From Lichina pygmaea (Eukaryota > Ascomycota > Lichinomycetes > Lichinales > Lichinaceae): 64,000 nt of DNA. Location: positions 2,480,001 to 2,544,000 of the forward strand of contig OY730175.1 in NCBI GenBank assembly GCA_963422465.1, written 5' to 3'. The position numbers and the translations under genes were made by a program. This document shows, in pieces, positions 30,821 through 42,407 of the stretch. How positions within the stretch are numbered: the first letter of the stretch is position 1; each line of letters starts with the position of its first letter. The notes below the pieces were generated by a model. The model was given only the letters and a program-made list of their open reading frames with translations, had not been told where the DNA came from and did no database searches.

Positions 30821-32439
30821 CTCGACAGAGTGGACTGAACAGAGACAGGAGAGCCTGCCTCGAGCTTCGTCAGTCATCGTGGTGAACGCCGGAGCTTGAC
30901 CAGCAAGCAACGTTACGCGGTCTGAATCAAAATACTTACGGTGACTGCCGCTTTTTGTTACCGGTACTGGAATAAGTCACACCAACGTACTTTAGGCCGG
31001 CAAGTCACAAGATGGAAGGAATGGTTGTGGTGAAGGCCGAAAGGTGGGATTGAAGCGTGATGATAGGTTTGATTACTAATAATGAGACCGTCAAGGAAAA
31101 AAAGCCGGGCCGAGCTCCATGAAAGTTGCCCTAAACTTCAATGGCACTGTTCTTTTTCCTATAGGCACACCACAGTTTTTATTAGACACACACCCCTACT
31201 AGCCTCGTTGGAGGCAGACGTTAGTACAGACACCTCTACTTCCGTACGGAAGTACGTATGTACGTATGTACAGAATCTACAGTACCTCATCCCTTCTACT
31301 TCTGAAAACATGAGAGCATGAGGTACGGAATCAGTCTCCAAAAATCCTAGAGTACACAGGTGCTCAGCCAATGACTATTTAGCAGGTATGTCTGCTTTTG
31401 CAATGTATGCCGCAGATCCGCAGAGCTTAGCAAAACCTTTTACCAGCAGTTTGTACGTTACGTACTGCCTAGCTGTGAGGGGACAGCGGGCCTACAGATC
31501 AGGGCCAGGCACTCGGTGGTGAAGAGACTGAATCATGGCCTCCTAGAGAGGTCTCGGCTCCTAGCTATATACTGGAGCGACCCGAGGTCACGTGGGGCTG
31601 AGTCAGCAGGCTCCCGTTACACTAGCACAGCATTCTTAAGATTTTTGCAGACTGACCCCATCCCCACCAATACAACCCACTAGAGTCCCCGCATCTAAAA
31701 AACTATACGGAACGTACATGATACTGTAATCAGGGCCTGAGAGCATAAGTATATAGCTAGACATCAAATGTGTTTAGAGGAAAGATTGTGACTGAATATT
31801 ATATGTTAGGCAGTACAATCAAAACTTATGACACTTGCAGTGTGTCCAAGCCAAAGTGATACCTACCTCAACAAAAGGTGGACATGAGATACCGTAGGGG
31901 TGTCTCTAACAACACTAATGGGGTGTGCGTCCAACAAGGCTAGTTGGGGTGTGTGTCTAACAAAACCTGGGGTGCGCGTGTACGAGTACTTGTAGGAAAA
32001 GTGGGGCGTGCTTGCAGCACAACCCTTGGCAAAGATGCTCGTCTGTCTGTCTGTCTGTCTGTCGAGGGCTGAGGCGCCCGGAGTTTGAGTGCCCAAAACA
32101 GTGCCTACATTCGGTCACAGCAAGCCGGCACCTAGGTGACCGCCAGGTCACCATGACACTGCATCAACCCCTCAGTACAAGGTACACCGTCAGTCCACAA
32201 AGAGGACACAGTACACGACACTTATTAGAAGTTTTGCCATCTGCCGTACCGCACCTACATTCTACAAAGGCAATGAGAATTCTAAAGTAGTCACCAGTAC
32301 CGGTACATATGTAGCGGTAATACGTACTTACGGACGTACGAGTACGTACGTTACGTACTCTCTGGCATCTTTGCAGAGTGACTTCGCACTGTACGGAGTA
32401 CAGCAGTCGACCACCGGACCTCGCCGAGCACGGCCATCG
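30821..32439. other. gene-free stretch holding a MITE-like element
   Basis: No conserved protein. Contains the element at 31165-31978, a (CTGT)6 run at 32041-32064 and GTAC palindromes at 31243-31276 and 32290-32360. Confidence 0.55.
31165..31978. mobile_element. non-autonomous inverted-repeat element (MITE-like), about 0.8 kb
   Basis: The plus strand at about 31165-31240 (core TTAGACACACACCCC, then ACTAGCCTCGTTGGA) recurs inverted at about 31893-31978 (core GTTAGACACACACCCCAACT on the minus strand, then AGCCTTGTTGGACG). The closest 35 bases match at all but about three positions. The CACACCCC unit is repeated several times inside the right arm. The interior has no transposase. The exact ends and target duplication could not be fixed. 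Confidence 0.55.
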
Positions 32440-33144
32440 ATGGACCCGGACTCTCCTCCCCCACAGGCCTCTCCGTCTCTATTGCGCTGGACGCTGGGCT
32501 TTCTGCTCGTGGGCGTGGCTTGGGGCTTCACGACACCTTTCATCCGGCGCGCGGCCATCGACCATCGGCCGCGGGCTCATCCGACCTTGGAATCGCCCTC
32601 GCTGGGGACGGTCCGGAGAAAGGTGCTGGAACTATGGTTCAAGGTCACCGACATGTTGAGGAACCCTCGCTATGCCGTTCCGCTCCTCATCAATATCACC
32701 GGCAGCGTGTGGTTCTTTGTGCTCATCGGCCAGGCTGGTAGGTGTCGTGAACTGTCGTCAGAAGTGCTACGTCGGGCGTTGCAGATGTGTGGCCGGCCCG
32801 ACCTGATATCATGTCGTCTTACTGCCCACAATGACTGACCGACCACCTTTTTCGTCTGGAGCAGAGTTGAGCCTCACTGTACCCATCACGAACTCGCTGG
32901 CGTTCCTGTTCACCGTGCTGGGAGAATGGTACGCCGAGAAAAAGGTCATCTCGAAGGGTATGTCATGACGTAGACACCATATCCGGCGCTATCTGCCTTG
33001 CCCGGCCTCCTATCCTCTCCGCCAAAAGACCTCAAGCAGCAATGCCAAAAGACTGACATGATGTGGTTCTTGCTAGATACATGGGTAGGCATGGCGCTGG
33101 TCCTCGGTGGAATCGGTCTCTGCGTTCAGTCCAAAAATCGGTGA
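32440..33144 (+). CDS. TMEM234-like small membrane protein (EamA/DMT-type fold)
   Basis: Exons 32440-32737, 32865-32957 and 33077-33144 give 152 residues. Segments: LLRWTLGFLLVGVAWGFTTP, PLLINITGSVWFFVLIGQA, LSLTVPITNSLAFLFTVLGE and WVGMALVLGGIGLCVQS, i.e. four hydrophobic helices. The WGxTxPFIR start, NxxGS in the second and PxxNSLAFxFT in the third helix, plus the GE between helices, match the TMEM234 family, half-size relatives of drug/metabolite transporters. The transported substrate is not known. The gene converges with the mitochondrial uL22 gene (350 bp between stops). Confidence 0.88.
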
Positions 33145-33494
33145 CTCGATATAGAAGCTGGTAGATTTTTACAACTCGGACGGATTTGATGTTAGTGGCA
33201 CTCGGTGAAGGCTCATCCGTGCTCGGCCCAGCAATGACCCGGAGCTTGCCTCGAGATCCCTCATGGTGTACCGAAAGTGATCTACGTAGTCCAACGATGC
33301 CTCGAGAAACAGCCTAGCCGCGGAGCCATGACACTCTCACGCCAAGGCAACGTGTCGACGAAGATCCCCGTTTTGAGGCTCAGGCACGGCGCCTCAAGCT
33401 CCCGGGCCACCTTCAAATGGGACAGGATAGTTGCTGGCGCGGACGACGACACCACGGAGCGTCGGAGACGAGAACCGGCACGGTTCGAAGGGTA

Positions 33495-34598
33495 TCACCA
33501 TGTATAGTACTGATGCTGTGCCTTGATGGGCCGGTTCGGAAGCGCATTCCACACCTTCCGGTTTCGGCGCTTCTCTTCGCGCTCCCGATGCTGCCGGATT
33601 CGTGTCGCCTCTTCCTTGAGCACCACCGAGATGCCTGATCGCGGTTGTCAGCCAAATCAGTGACACAGGCGGGAAAGAACAGAGGCTGCCTACTTGTCAC
33701 CGGCGGTCTAAGTATGTTGACCCGACCTCTCGCTCTGTATTCCGGCTCCCTGCCGTAGGGTCCCCGACCGACCCACGCCTCATCGATGTACATTCCGGTC
33801 CGGTCCGTCACCGTCCGTCTGCGGCCGTCCTTGGTCTCGATCTGGACGGGCTCCTCTTTTCCGCCATCGACCTCACCGAGGCCCATGCCACGTCGTACGA
33901 TGGCTTCGTTGCGCGCGTGCTCCAGGTGCTCGCGCACGGACTTGGCCGCTTTCTTCTTCGAGAATTGCATCTGCACGATGGCGTCCTCTACCGACTTCCC
34001 GGCAATCTGGCGCGCCAATGGACCGAGCTTCTTCACCGACGTCTTGATGAAGTGGCTCTTGGAGAGACACTCTCTTTCGGTACGCTTGAGCTTCTGGGTC
34101 CGGCTGAGACGTCCTCTTCGCCGGACTTCTCGTATCAGCATCTTGCGTTCCCAACGTCGTCTTGATTCCGGCTGTGGATCAAGTACGGCCGCCATCGACG
34201 CCGGATCCCTCCTCGATCGGCCTCCCGCAGCAGCCTTGCCGGGCTCGGGCGCTTTCTCTTCCTCGGCGAAGATGGAGCTCTCCGAAAGATCACCGCGCAC
34301 AACGACCGGCGGCGGCGGAGGCTTCTTCTTGAGGAACTCCTTGTAGACAGGGTGCTCCTCCGGAGAGTCGATGGTGGGGGTCTTCTTCTTGTCTTTTCGA
34401 CGACCCCATCCGAAAATGGTACGGCACGATACGTAGCCAACGGCAGGACTCGACGTTGGTGTCTGCCAAGCCCACCTGCAGGAGACAACTGTAACAGATT
34501 GTAGTCAATCAGTAGACATCCAACCCCGTATCGGCATCTGTATCTGATCTGGTGAAGAAGAGCTTACCACGCCGGTTAAGACAAGAGAGGGCCATCAT
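33495..34598 (-). CDS. MRPL22: mitochondrial large-subunit ribosomal protein uL22m
   Basis: Exons 34598-34568, 34488-33694 and 33634-33495 with introns of 79 and 59 bp give 321 residues. Exon 1 (MMALSCLNRR) plus the start of exon 2 forms a mitochondrial presequence. The L22 core begins near residue 154 (KSHFIKTSVKKLGPLARQIA, IVQMQFSKKKAAKSVREHLE) and continues with GRGPYGREPEYRARGRVNIL. The last exon adds ISVVLKEEATRIRQHREREE and ends NRPIKAQHQYYTW, typical for fungal forms. uL22 lines the ribosomal exit tunnel. The start may be the second Met. It is divergent from PRP24. Confidence 0.93.
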
Positions 34599-35315
34599 AT
34601 GTCGAGCGTGAGCAATGTTGCCATTCAGTCGACTTGTCGGCTCACGACGTCCATGTACCGACCTGCTTATGTCAGCAGGCATACCGTGCTGGAGCTCTGT
34701 ACGTTACGTAACCACTACTGTACGGGATACTGTAGTCGTAGGTACCTTCGTACTCTAGAGTACGTATCCACTGGCGTGGCCCGGCGATCTCCGAACGGAC
34801 AGATCCGCTGCAGCGTGCCACAGTCGCTGCGTCGCATGAGTTTTGAAAGACCTCCGTCACAGCCCGTGCTCGCCCTACAAACAAGCTGATCGAAGAGCAC
34901 CTTGGCGCACCGATACCTTATGCAACGGTGTATGACTCTGTACTGACGAGCGTGAGCCATCATTGCAGCACTGGGGCTTTCATGAAACTGACTCTTGATA
35001 GTGAGATTCATGTTACGTTTGGGCCGGCAGAGTCGCGAGACACTCCAGTCGGACCGGTCTGTTATCCACCGCTTGATGGGCAAGTAGCTACCTGCGATCG
35101 GGTTCTTGGTGACCCAACGTCCGATACGGACAGTGCCAGAGAGACTTGGCACATACTGTAGGTCAAGGTCAGTGCTACCGGCGTCATCGCTGATGTTCCG
35201 CTGAGAGGTGCCGTTGAAAAGCAAGCGTCTGCCGAAGAGGTCTCAGGATCACGATTACCAGCTGCCAGCACAACTTCATCCCATCTCGCCTCATCTGCTC
35301 ATATACCGATTCGTC
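34599..35315. promoter_or_regulatory. divergent intergenic region between uL22m and PRP24
   Basis: 717 bp separates the two start codons. GTAC/TACGTA palindromes are found at 34699-34708 and 34737-34768. No gene is visible. A shared promoter is inferred only from geometry. Confidence 0.45.
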
Positions 35316-38300
35316 ATGGACATCAACTTGCTCCTGTCTCCCCAGCAATCCTCAGACGACGTCTCGAACAGAGGAGGTGATGGCTCCCCCGGCGGTTTTC
35401 GGGGGACCCATCCGTCGTCCCTTGCGCCTAGTTCCGTCCCCTCGCCCAATTTACCGGCCCCCGTTGCGTCTCCAGCTCTCCCGCACGGCGCCATCTTCCA
35501 GGCGCAACAGACCGCTGCGTCGCCTCCTGTGGAGAGCGCGAGCAGCGGAAGGCTTAGCAGCGCCGGTGAAACCCCGTTCTCGGATGACAAAGGCCGTCAG
35601 CCGTCGACCCCGGGCATGGACACGCTTGCCGATCTAGCGTCGATGCAGCATCATCAGCCCAGGACACGCGCGGTGGCGCCTGGGCCCCGCAGCAAGATCG
35701 ATGGCATGGAACCCCGCCAGCTGCCAGCCGTGCCCCCCTATGCCGATGTCCAAGGCTCTGCCCGGCCACGAGCAACACGGCGGCCTTCCCTCGACCACTC
35801 GGCTTCGGACCGCTCGATGGGAAAGAACGTCCGCCGGTCGTTCCATGCGGCGTCTCTGGCCCCGTCGGATCTCGAACAGATTGCCTCTCTCGTTTCCGAG
35901 CTCGCGGCGAACTCGCACCTCTACCAGTCACACGTCAAACTGATTGGTCTATTTCGCAAGGGTCTTCTCTCTCACGTCCGGCTATCGCCGGAGGAGACGG
36001 CGGAGAGGGATCCCCACGACTACGAGCTGCTCGCTGACCTCCGTCAGGCGAGAGAATCTATGGAGTCCCGCTTTCCGCTGGGCGAGGACCTCTGGGCCGA
36101 TTGCATCGACGACGAGATCATGCTGGCTCGGACGGTGGAAGATCGGGTGGCCGTGATTGAGCTCTGCCAGCGCGCGACTGCGGAGGAGGTGGGCAGCGTC
36201 AAGCTCTGGTTACTCTACGGCAATTGGGTCCTTCGGCTGTTCCATGCTTCGCGGCCGGGCGCCCTGGGAGAACTGATCTCGAAACACGGTCTGGACGCGG
36301 AACCGGCCTGGCCTGAGGAAGAGAGAGCCATGGGCGCCGAGGTCTTCAGCTGGGACATGTTGCTCGACGTCTGGCGCCAGGCCGTCCGGGCCACTCGTCT
36401 CAGGATCCATGACAGTCACGTGATATGGGATCGATTTGCGGAGCTGTTCTTTGAGGATCTGACCAACGGACCTAATCAGCAGAAGGTGTCGCATTTGAAA
36501 GCACTCTTCGAGGACCGACTGCGCACGCCTCACGCCACATGGGATCAGACCTTCCAGACGTTCTCCACCTTTGTGACCCACTACGACAACGCCTCGTACG
36601 AGGACACGATGGTCACCACGAGCCAGCGATGCGCGGAGGCGAAGTCGACGTACGCCCAGCGCGACCCGTACGAGTTGAGGCTCCAGAGGGCGGTCGACTT
36701 GCGAGATGAAGTGGCCGAATGGAGCGCCTTCTCGGAGTACTTGGAGTGGGAGACGATGCAGGTCCGAAAGGCGAGGGACAACGTTCGCTTCTGCAACGCC
36801 CTGTTCGAACGCGCCGTCCTCCGGTTTGCCACGACGGCCAGTCTATGGGAGGACTATGTTTCTTTTCTCGCCGACCAGCGAAGCGTTCGCGGCAGCGCGC
36901 TCTCGCCGCTGCCGGTCTTGCAGAGGGCCACGAGGCATTGTCCGTGGTCGGGCGAGCTCTGGGCGCAGTACATGCTGAGTTCTGAGAGCGAGAACAAGCC
37001 CTTCCAAGAGGTGGAGGAGGTCAAGCACAAGGCCACGAGCATGGGGCTCATGGATATTGGCGGGATGGAGGAGGTGCTGAAGGCGTACTCGGCGTGGTGT
37101 TGCTACCTCAACCGTCGCGCTTTCCGCGCCGGCGCCACGGACGAAGAGGCCGATGTGGCCGAGGTGGGCATCCGATCGGCGATCGAGACGGTCAAGGAGC
37201 TTGGCGAGGCGAAGCACGGCAAGGACTTCGCCGGCGATCCCAACTACCGCCTACAGCGCATCTACGTCGACTATCTCTCGCGCGGAGGACTTTGGGAGCG
37301 AGCCCGCACCGAGGTGTGGAAAGCGTTGATCTCGTCGCGCGGCGACAGTTACGAGTTCTGGCTGCGCTGGTACCACTGGGAGATGATGTACTGGTTCACC
37401 CTGAGCAGCTCGGGCGTCTCCAAGAAGATGTTGTCGTCGACGCCGTCTGCGGCCACCTCTGTCCTTCGACAGGCCTTGTCGAGGCCCAACCTAGACTGGC
37501 CCGAGAAGATACTGGAAGTCTACACGGATCACGCCCACGGATACGAAGCCGTCGAGAATCTGCAGGCTGCCGTGATCTTCGCGCGGAAGGTGACCCAGCG
37601 CATCGTGCGAAGGAGGCAACACGAAGCCGAGCAGGCAGCCGCCGCCGCCGCTGCTGCAGCGGCGTCGGCTACGGTGCCGCAAGCAGAGGCTGTGCCCGTG
37701 GGGTCAGTCTCGGCCTCGGAGGACCCGACAAGCACCGGCAAGAGAAAACGGACCACGGATTCGGAGGCACCGGACGAACACAGTCCCAAGAAGAGCCGGC
37801 AGGATCTCCAGCGGGATCATGCCGCGGACCAGGTCGTCGTGGAGCCGTCCGATGCGTCTGGGTTCAAGAGAGATCGCGAACACACCACCGTCATCGTCAG
37901 ACACCTTCCCTTGCACGCTACGGAGATTCGAGTGCGGCAGTTCTTCCGGGATGTAAGTATCGTCCAGGTGGTCGATGCCGTGCCATTTTGTCGGTGCTGA
38001 CGAGCGCTAGTGCGGCCGGATCAAGAGCCTCAAGCTCGTGCCTGAGCCGGATGGCCGGCCCTCGACGGCCACGATCGAATTCGAAAGCGAGGAAGACGTG
38101 CTGGCCGCCCAGACAAAGGACATGAAGGACCTTGACGGCAGCTCGATCGAAGTCCAGGTGGGAACGGGAACCACGCTGTTCGTCACCAACTTCCCAGCGG
38201 CGGCAGATGAGACTTATATCCGAGACCTGTTCATGGAGGTAGGTGCCCCAGAACCGAAAGCATCAACATCAATGCTCGGGATGTGCTAACGTGGGGATTC

Positions 38301-39743
38301 AGTATGGCGAGTTGGTCGATGTACGGTTCCCAAGCCTAAAGTACAACACCCATCGGCGATTCTGTTACGTGCAGTTCAAGTCGGCAAGCGATGCCGAGGC
38401 TGCGACGCAGTTGAACGGGAAGGAGGTCGGCAAGAGCGGGAAGCTGGTCGTGAAGATGTCCGATCCGGGACACAGGCAGGACCGCGAAGGTCCGGTCTAC
38501 GAAGGACGAGAGGTTTACGTTTCCAACGTGGACTGGAGCGCGACAGAAGAGGACCTCGGCAGCATCTTCAAGATCTATGGCAAGGTGGAACGGGTGAGGA
38601 TCCCGAGGAACGTCGCGAACAAGTCCAAGGGCATCGCTTTTATCGTCTTCTCGGCCAAGGCAAGTCGCACCACGCTCGTAGTCTGATGGCGCCGCGCGTC
38701 CGCTTACGGTTCTGCAGGAGGAGGCAGCGGCGGCCTTGGATATGAACATGACCAAGTTCAAGTCGCGGATCCTCAACGTCGCGCTGTCGGCCTCGAAGAG
38801 CACCAAGCGCCAGGCTACGTCGATCATCAAACCGCGCCAATCTGATTCGCCCAGCGCGTCGTCACCCCAGCCGGATGGAGCTCACGCCGTCGTCGAGGAC
38901 GAGCCCACCGACGCGGTCATGGCCGACGCTCCACGAAACCAAGCGCGTCCGAGCAAGGAGTCTCTTCATGCGCGTACCGTCGCCCTCATGCAAGTGCCAG
39001 ATACCGTCAACGACGCTCGGATTCGCGCTCTCATGGAACCATACGGCACGCTTACCAAGATCGTGCTTCGGCCGGATCACCAAGGGGCCATTGTCGAGTT
39101 TGCCCACACCAAGGACGCCGGACGTGCCGCGCTGGGCGTCGAAGGGAAGGAGATCGCGCCCGGCCGCAGCATAGTCGTCGGGAGCGTCAGAGAGCTGCTG
39201 AACCAGCCGGCCGAGCGGAAAGAACTCGACAGACCTGTGACGGGGAGAAGGGCAGCGGACGTCAAGACGACATTCAAGAGTCGCGGCGGTGGCTCCACCG
39301 GCGCCGCAAAAATCCACCAGCCTGGTCCTATCAAACGTCCCGCCCAACCGGGAGCTCGACGAGGTGGACGTGGTGGTCTTGGCATCAAACGCGGTGGCGT
39401 GGGCCTGAGTAGCACCAAGGCAACAGCTCGACCGCAGGGGGGGTCGCCTCCAGCCACGTCCTCATCCACGTCGATACCGATGATCACCTCGACTACCACG
39501 AGCAATACAGCTACAGCTATCCCTGACGTCTCCGACGTAAAGCGCAAATCTTCATCTCCACCTCCGTCTCCTCCGTCGATCGCACCCAACGGACACGTAC
39601 AGACGCACGTCCATCCAGACACAGACACAGAACACGAGGCGACGCAGAGGCCGTCATCGTACGACAACGACAGTCACATGGCCGATGTTGCACCTGCGAA
39701 GAAGACAAATGCGGATTTCAAGGCAATGTTTCTGAACAAATAG
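35316..39743 (+). CDS. PRP24: U4/U6 snRNP annealing factor Prp24 (SART3-type)
   Basis: Four exons (35316-37952, 38011-38238, 38303-38659, 38718-39743) give 1415 residues. Residues about 200-700 form HAT repeats (for example VKLWLLYGNWVLRLFHA, SLWEDYVSFL). Four RRMs follow at about 852-925 (TTVIVRHLPLHATEIRVRQF), 930-1005 (TLFVTNFPAAADETYIRDLF), 1025-1100 (VYVSNVDWSATEEDLGSIF) and 1160-1230. The extreme C-terminus NADFKAMFLNK is the Lsm2-8-binding motif (SNxxFxxxFL) of Prp24 and SART3. The third intron (38660-38717) starts with GC (AAG|GCAAGT..CTGCAG), a GC-AG intron. The frame opens upstream with a non-ATG codon, so ATG 35316 was chosen. HAT plus RRM resembles metazoan SART3 more than the short yeast protein. 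Confidence 0.94.
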
Positions 39744-40163
39744 AGGAAGGGGGGGGGGGGGGGGGGGGATTACATGCATGGGGTATACCAGCAGAGTTCG
39801 CAGAGACATGCCAAAGAGGATTAGACACAGCTGTTTCAAAGAATTCAAACAAGCTGGCCTATGTTCAATCATACCGAGAGCGGGACTTTGCAGTACAGTG
39901 TATTTACCTTGAATACCTCTCTGGGGAAATATCACTACTACTGTACGTACTGTAAGTAAGATGATAGTATAATTTACATGGTCTACATCTAATGATATCA
40001 GGTGTGGCTCATGTCTGATTCCATCAGACAATTATCAGAAGAGTGTTCAAGCTGGAACTGTGTACTTCCGTACGGACAGAAAGATATATAAGAAGAAAAA
40101 GAGAACGAAAGTCGATTGGATCGGGGTCACAAATACGAAAAAAAAAAAAAAAAACTCTATAGT
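39744..40163. other. convergent 3' intergenic region of PRP24 and thiolase
   Basis: A G-run of about 20 lies directly after the PRP24 stop (39749-39768) and an A-run at 40139-40153 next to the thiolase stop. No gene is seen. Confidence 0.6.
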
Positions 40164-41639
40164 CTACTCCGCCACCCATACTGCTGCCATGCCCATGCCT
40201 GTGCCGACGCACATGCTCGTGACGCCGACCTTCTGTCCTCTGCGGCGGAGCTCGGTCAGGAGGGTCGAGACCTGTCGGGCGCCGGTGCAGCCGAGCGGAT
40301 GGCCAAAGGCGATGGCGCCGCCCTTGGGGTTGACCTTCTCCGGCGGGATGGCGAGCTCGTTGGCGCACCACAGACACTGCGACGCAAAGGCCTCGTTGAT
40401 CTCGAAGATGTCGACGTCGGCCTGGCCGATGCCGGCGAGCCCGAGCGCCTTCGGGATCGCCTTCCACGGCCCGACCCCCATCAGCAGCGGCGCCACGCCG
40501 ACCGCCGACGCCGCCACGTACTTGCCGAGGATCCGCTGCCCCAGTCGCTCCGCCGTCGAGCGTTTCATGAGCAAGATCGCCGCTGCGCCGTCCGATATCT
40601 GTGACGCGTTGCCAGCGTGGATCGACCCGTCCTTGGCAAAGGCTGCCCGGATCTTGCCCAGGCTCTCGACCGTGATGCCCGGTCGGATGCCGTCGTCCTT
40701 GGACACCGTCATCTCCTGCGTCTCGCTCGTCTTGGGATCCTCCCAGTTGACCGTCAGAGGCGCGATCTCCTCATCGAAAAGGCCGTCTTGTTGCGCCTTG
40801 AGCGCTTTCTGGAACGACGCAGCCGCAAAGGCGTCTTGCCGTGCTCGAGAGATGCCCCGTTCCCGCGCCATCTTCTCGGATAAGACGCCCATGGGCACCT
40901 TGCAGTTCTTGGCCTCGGGATGAGATTCGAGGAGTTCGGAGAACTCGGTCACGGCATTGGGTCTGACCGTACATCAGTCCCCAGTAAAAAAAGCGGTAGG
41001 CACGGCAACGAGCCCCTTACCCGTACTGCAGACTCATGCTCTCGACGCCGGCGCCGATGCCAACGTCGATCATGCCGTGACTGATGGCATTCGCAACGTC
41101 GACGCAGGCCTGCAACCCAGAACTGCACTGCCGATTCAAGCTCTTGAGCGCCGTCGTCTCAGGAAACCCCGCCACCAGCGCCGCCGCACGGAACTCGGTA
41201 GCGCCGCCGCCGGGCGCAAGGACGGAGCCGACGGCAATGTCCTCGACGAGCGACGGGTCGATCTGAGACCGGACGATGATGGCCTTGAGCACTCCAGCGA
41301 GCAGGTCTGACGCTGCCGTATCCTTGAAGCCGCCCTTGCCACCCTTGGTGATTGGTGTCCGTAGCGCGGCTGTCACGACGATCTGACGCAGGAACGATGC
41401 GGATCAGCCCCCTGACCACGCCCGTGCCTCGAACCAGCAACAGTTCTGCGATATCAAGACGCACATCATCGGAGTTCTTCTGTAGTATCTTGTCCCGGCC
41501 GGTGCCGCCGTTTATGAGGCCAAGATGGCTGGACACCTGCGAGAGACGCTGTTGCGCTGCACAGAGAGGAGGGCGCATCACACGTCAGACACGAAGGCCA
41601 CGTCCGGACCCAGGACCAGGTCAACTTACCTGACGACAT
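40164..41639 (-). CDS. POT1: peroxisomal 3-ketoacyl-CoA thiolase with PTS2
   Basis: Exons 41639-41630, 41556-41465, 41382-41021 and 40962-40164 give 420 residues. After MSSAQQ comes RLSQVSSHL (residues 7-15), a perfect peroxisomal targeting signal type 2. Catalytic residues are Cys near 118 (NRQCSSGLQ), His near 379 (AFGHPLGCTGARQ) and Cys near 405 (SMCVGTGMG); NEAFASQ is also present. The enzyme cleaves 3-ketoacyl-CoA to acetyl-CoA and a shortened acyl-CoA in the last step of beta-oxidation. The start is fixed by splicing a 10-base first exon (ATGTCGTCAG) over GTAAGT to the PTS2 exon. The C-terminus AVWVAE has no PTS1, as expected. Confidence 0.95.
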
Positions 41640-42407
41640 GACTGTTTTCAATTTCTTCTTCGGGCGATCGGATAGAAGACCGTTGCGCGACGTTGGAGCC
41701 AGTTGGTATCAAGACCTTATCGAGACTGAACTAGACCGGCTGTGCTCTTCAGATGAAGAAGTCTCCAGAGAAAGACCTCGGCTTACCGGTACGCCCTCCA
41801 GCGAGCCGAGGCATCATCGGTACGTAACGTACGTCGGCGCTTTGGAAGACCGCGGCGTGCCAGGACGGATCACGCGCTGCTGACTAATACGCCTCCGGGC
41901 GACTTTGTGCATGTGAGATCAGGCCAGACTCTCTCATACTTGTCTGCATCTAGTTGTACTACAACTTGTTGGCACAAGACTTGCATCTTGCCAGTTTTCA
42001 TAGGTTGGAGTGGTAGTAGTTTTAGTGAGAATAGTGGAGTTTTGGTGGCAGTCAGTGGAGGTGGAAGAGTCTTATCATCATCAATACTCATCATTCATTA
42101 TCATTATAACAGGCACAATCAAACTTGAAAAAAGCAGAAGCCAAGAGTTGAAACCAGATCAGAGCAGGATGGGGAGAAAAAGAGCAATGATAGAGAAGAA
42201 GAGAAATGTGACCGAGAGGTTCTACAGAAGTGGGCAAGCAGAGAAACATAAAAGATCATGTTTGTCTGGCCAGACTCAATGCCATGCATCAGCTTGATCA
42301 CATCTCTTGGCATGAATGAATGAATAAATATGTTCTGACAGATGGCAGAAGACAGACAGAGAAGAGTAGCGGAGAGGCAAGAAGCAGGCTGATAAAATGT
42401 ATGAGTT
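41640..42407. other. gene-free stretch between thiolase 5' end and the next gene's 3' end
   Basis: No conserved frame; AT-richer than its surroundings, consistent with the 3' region of the gene to the right. One TACGTAACGTACG palindrome at about 41821-41833. Confidence 0.5.
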
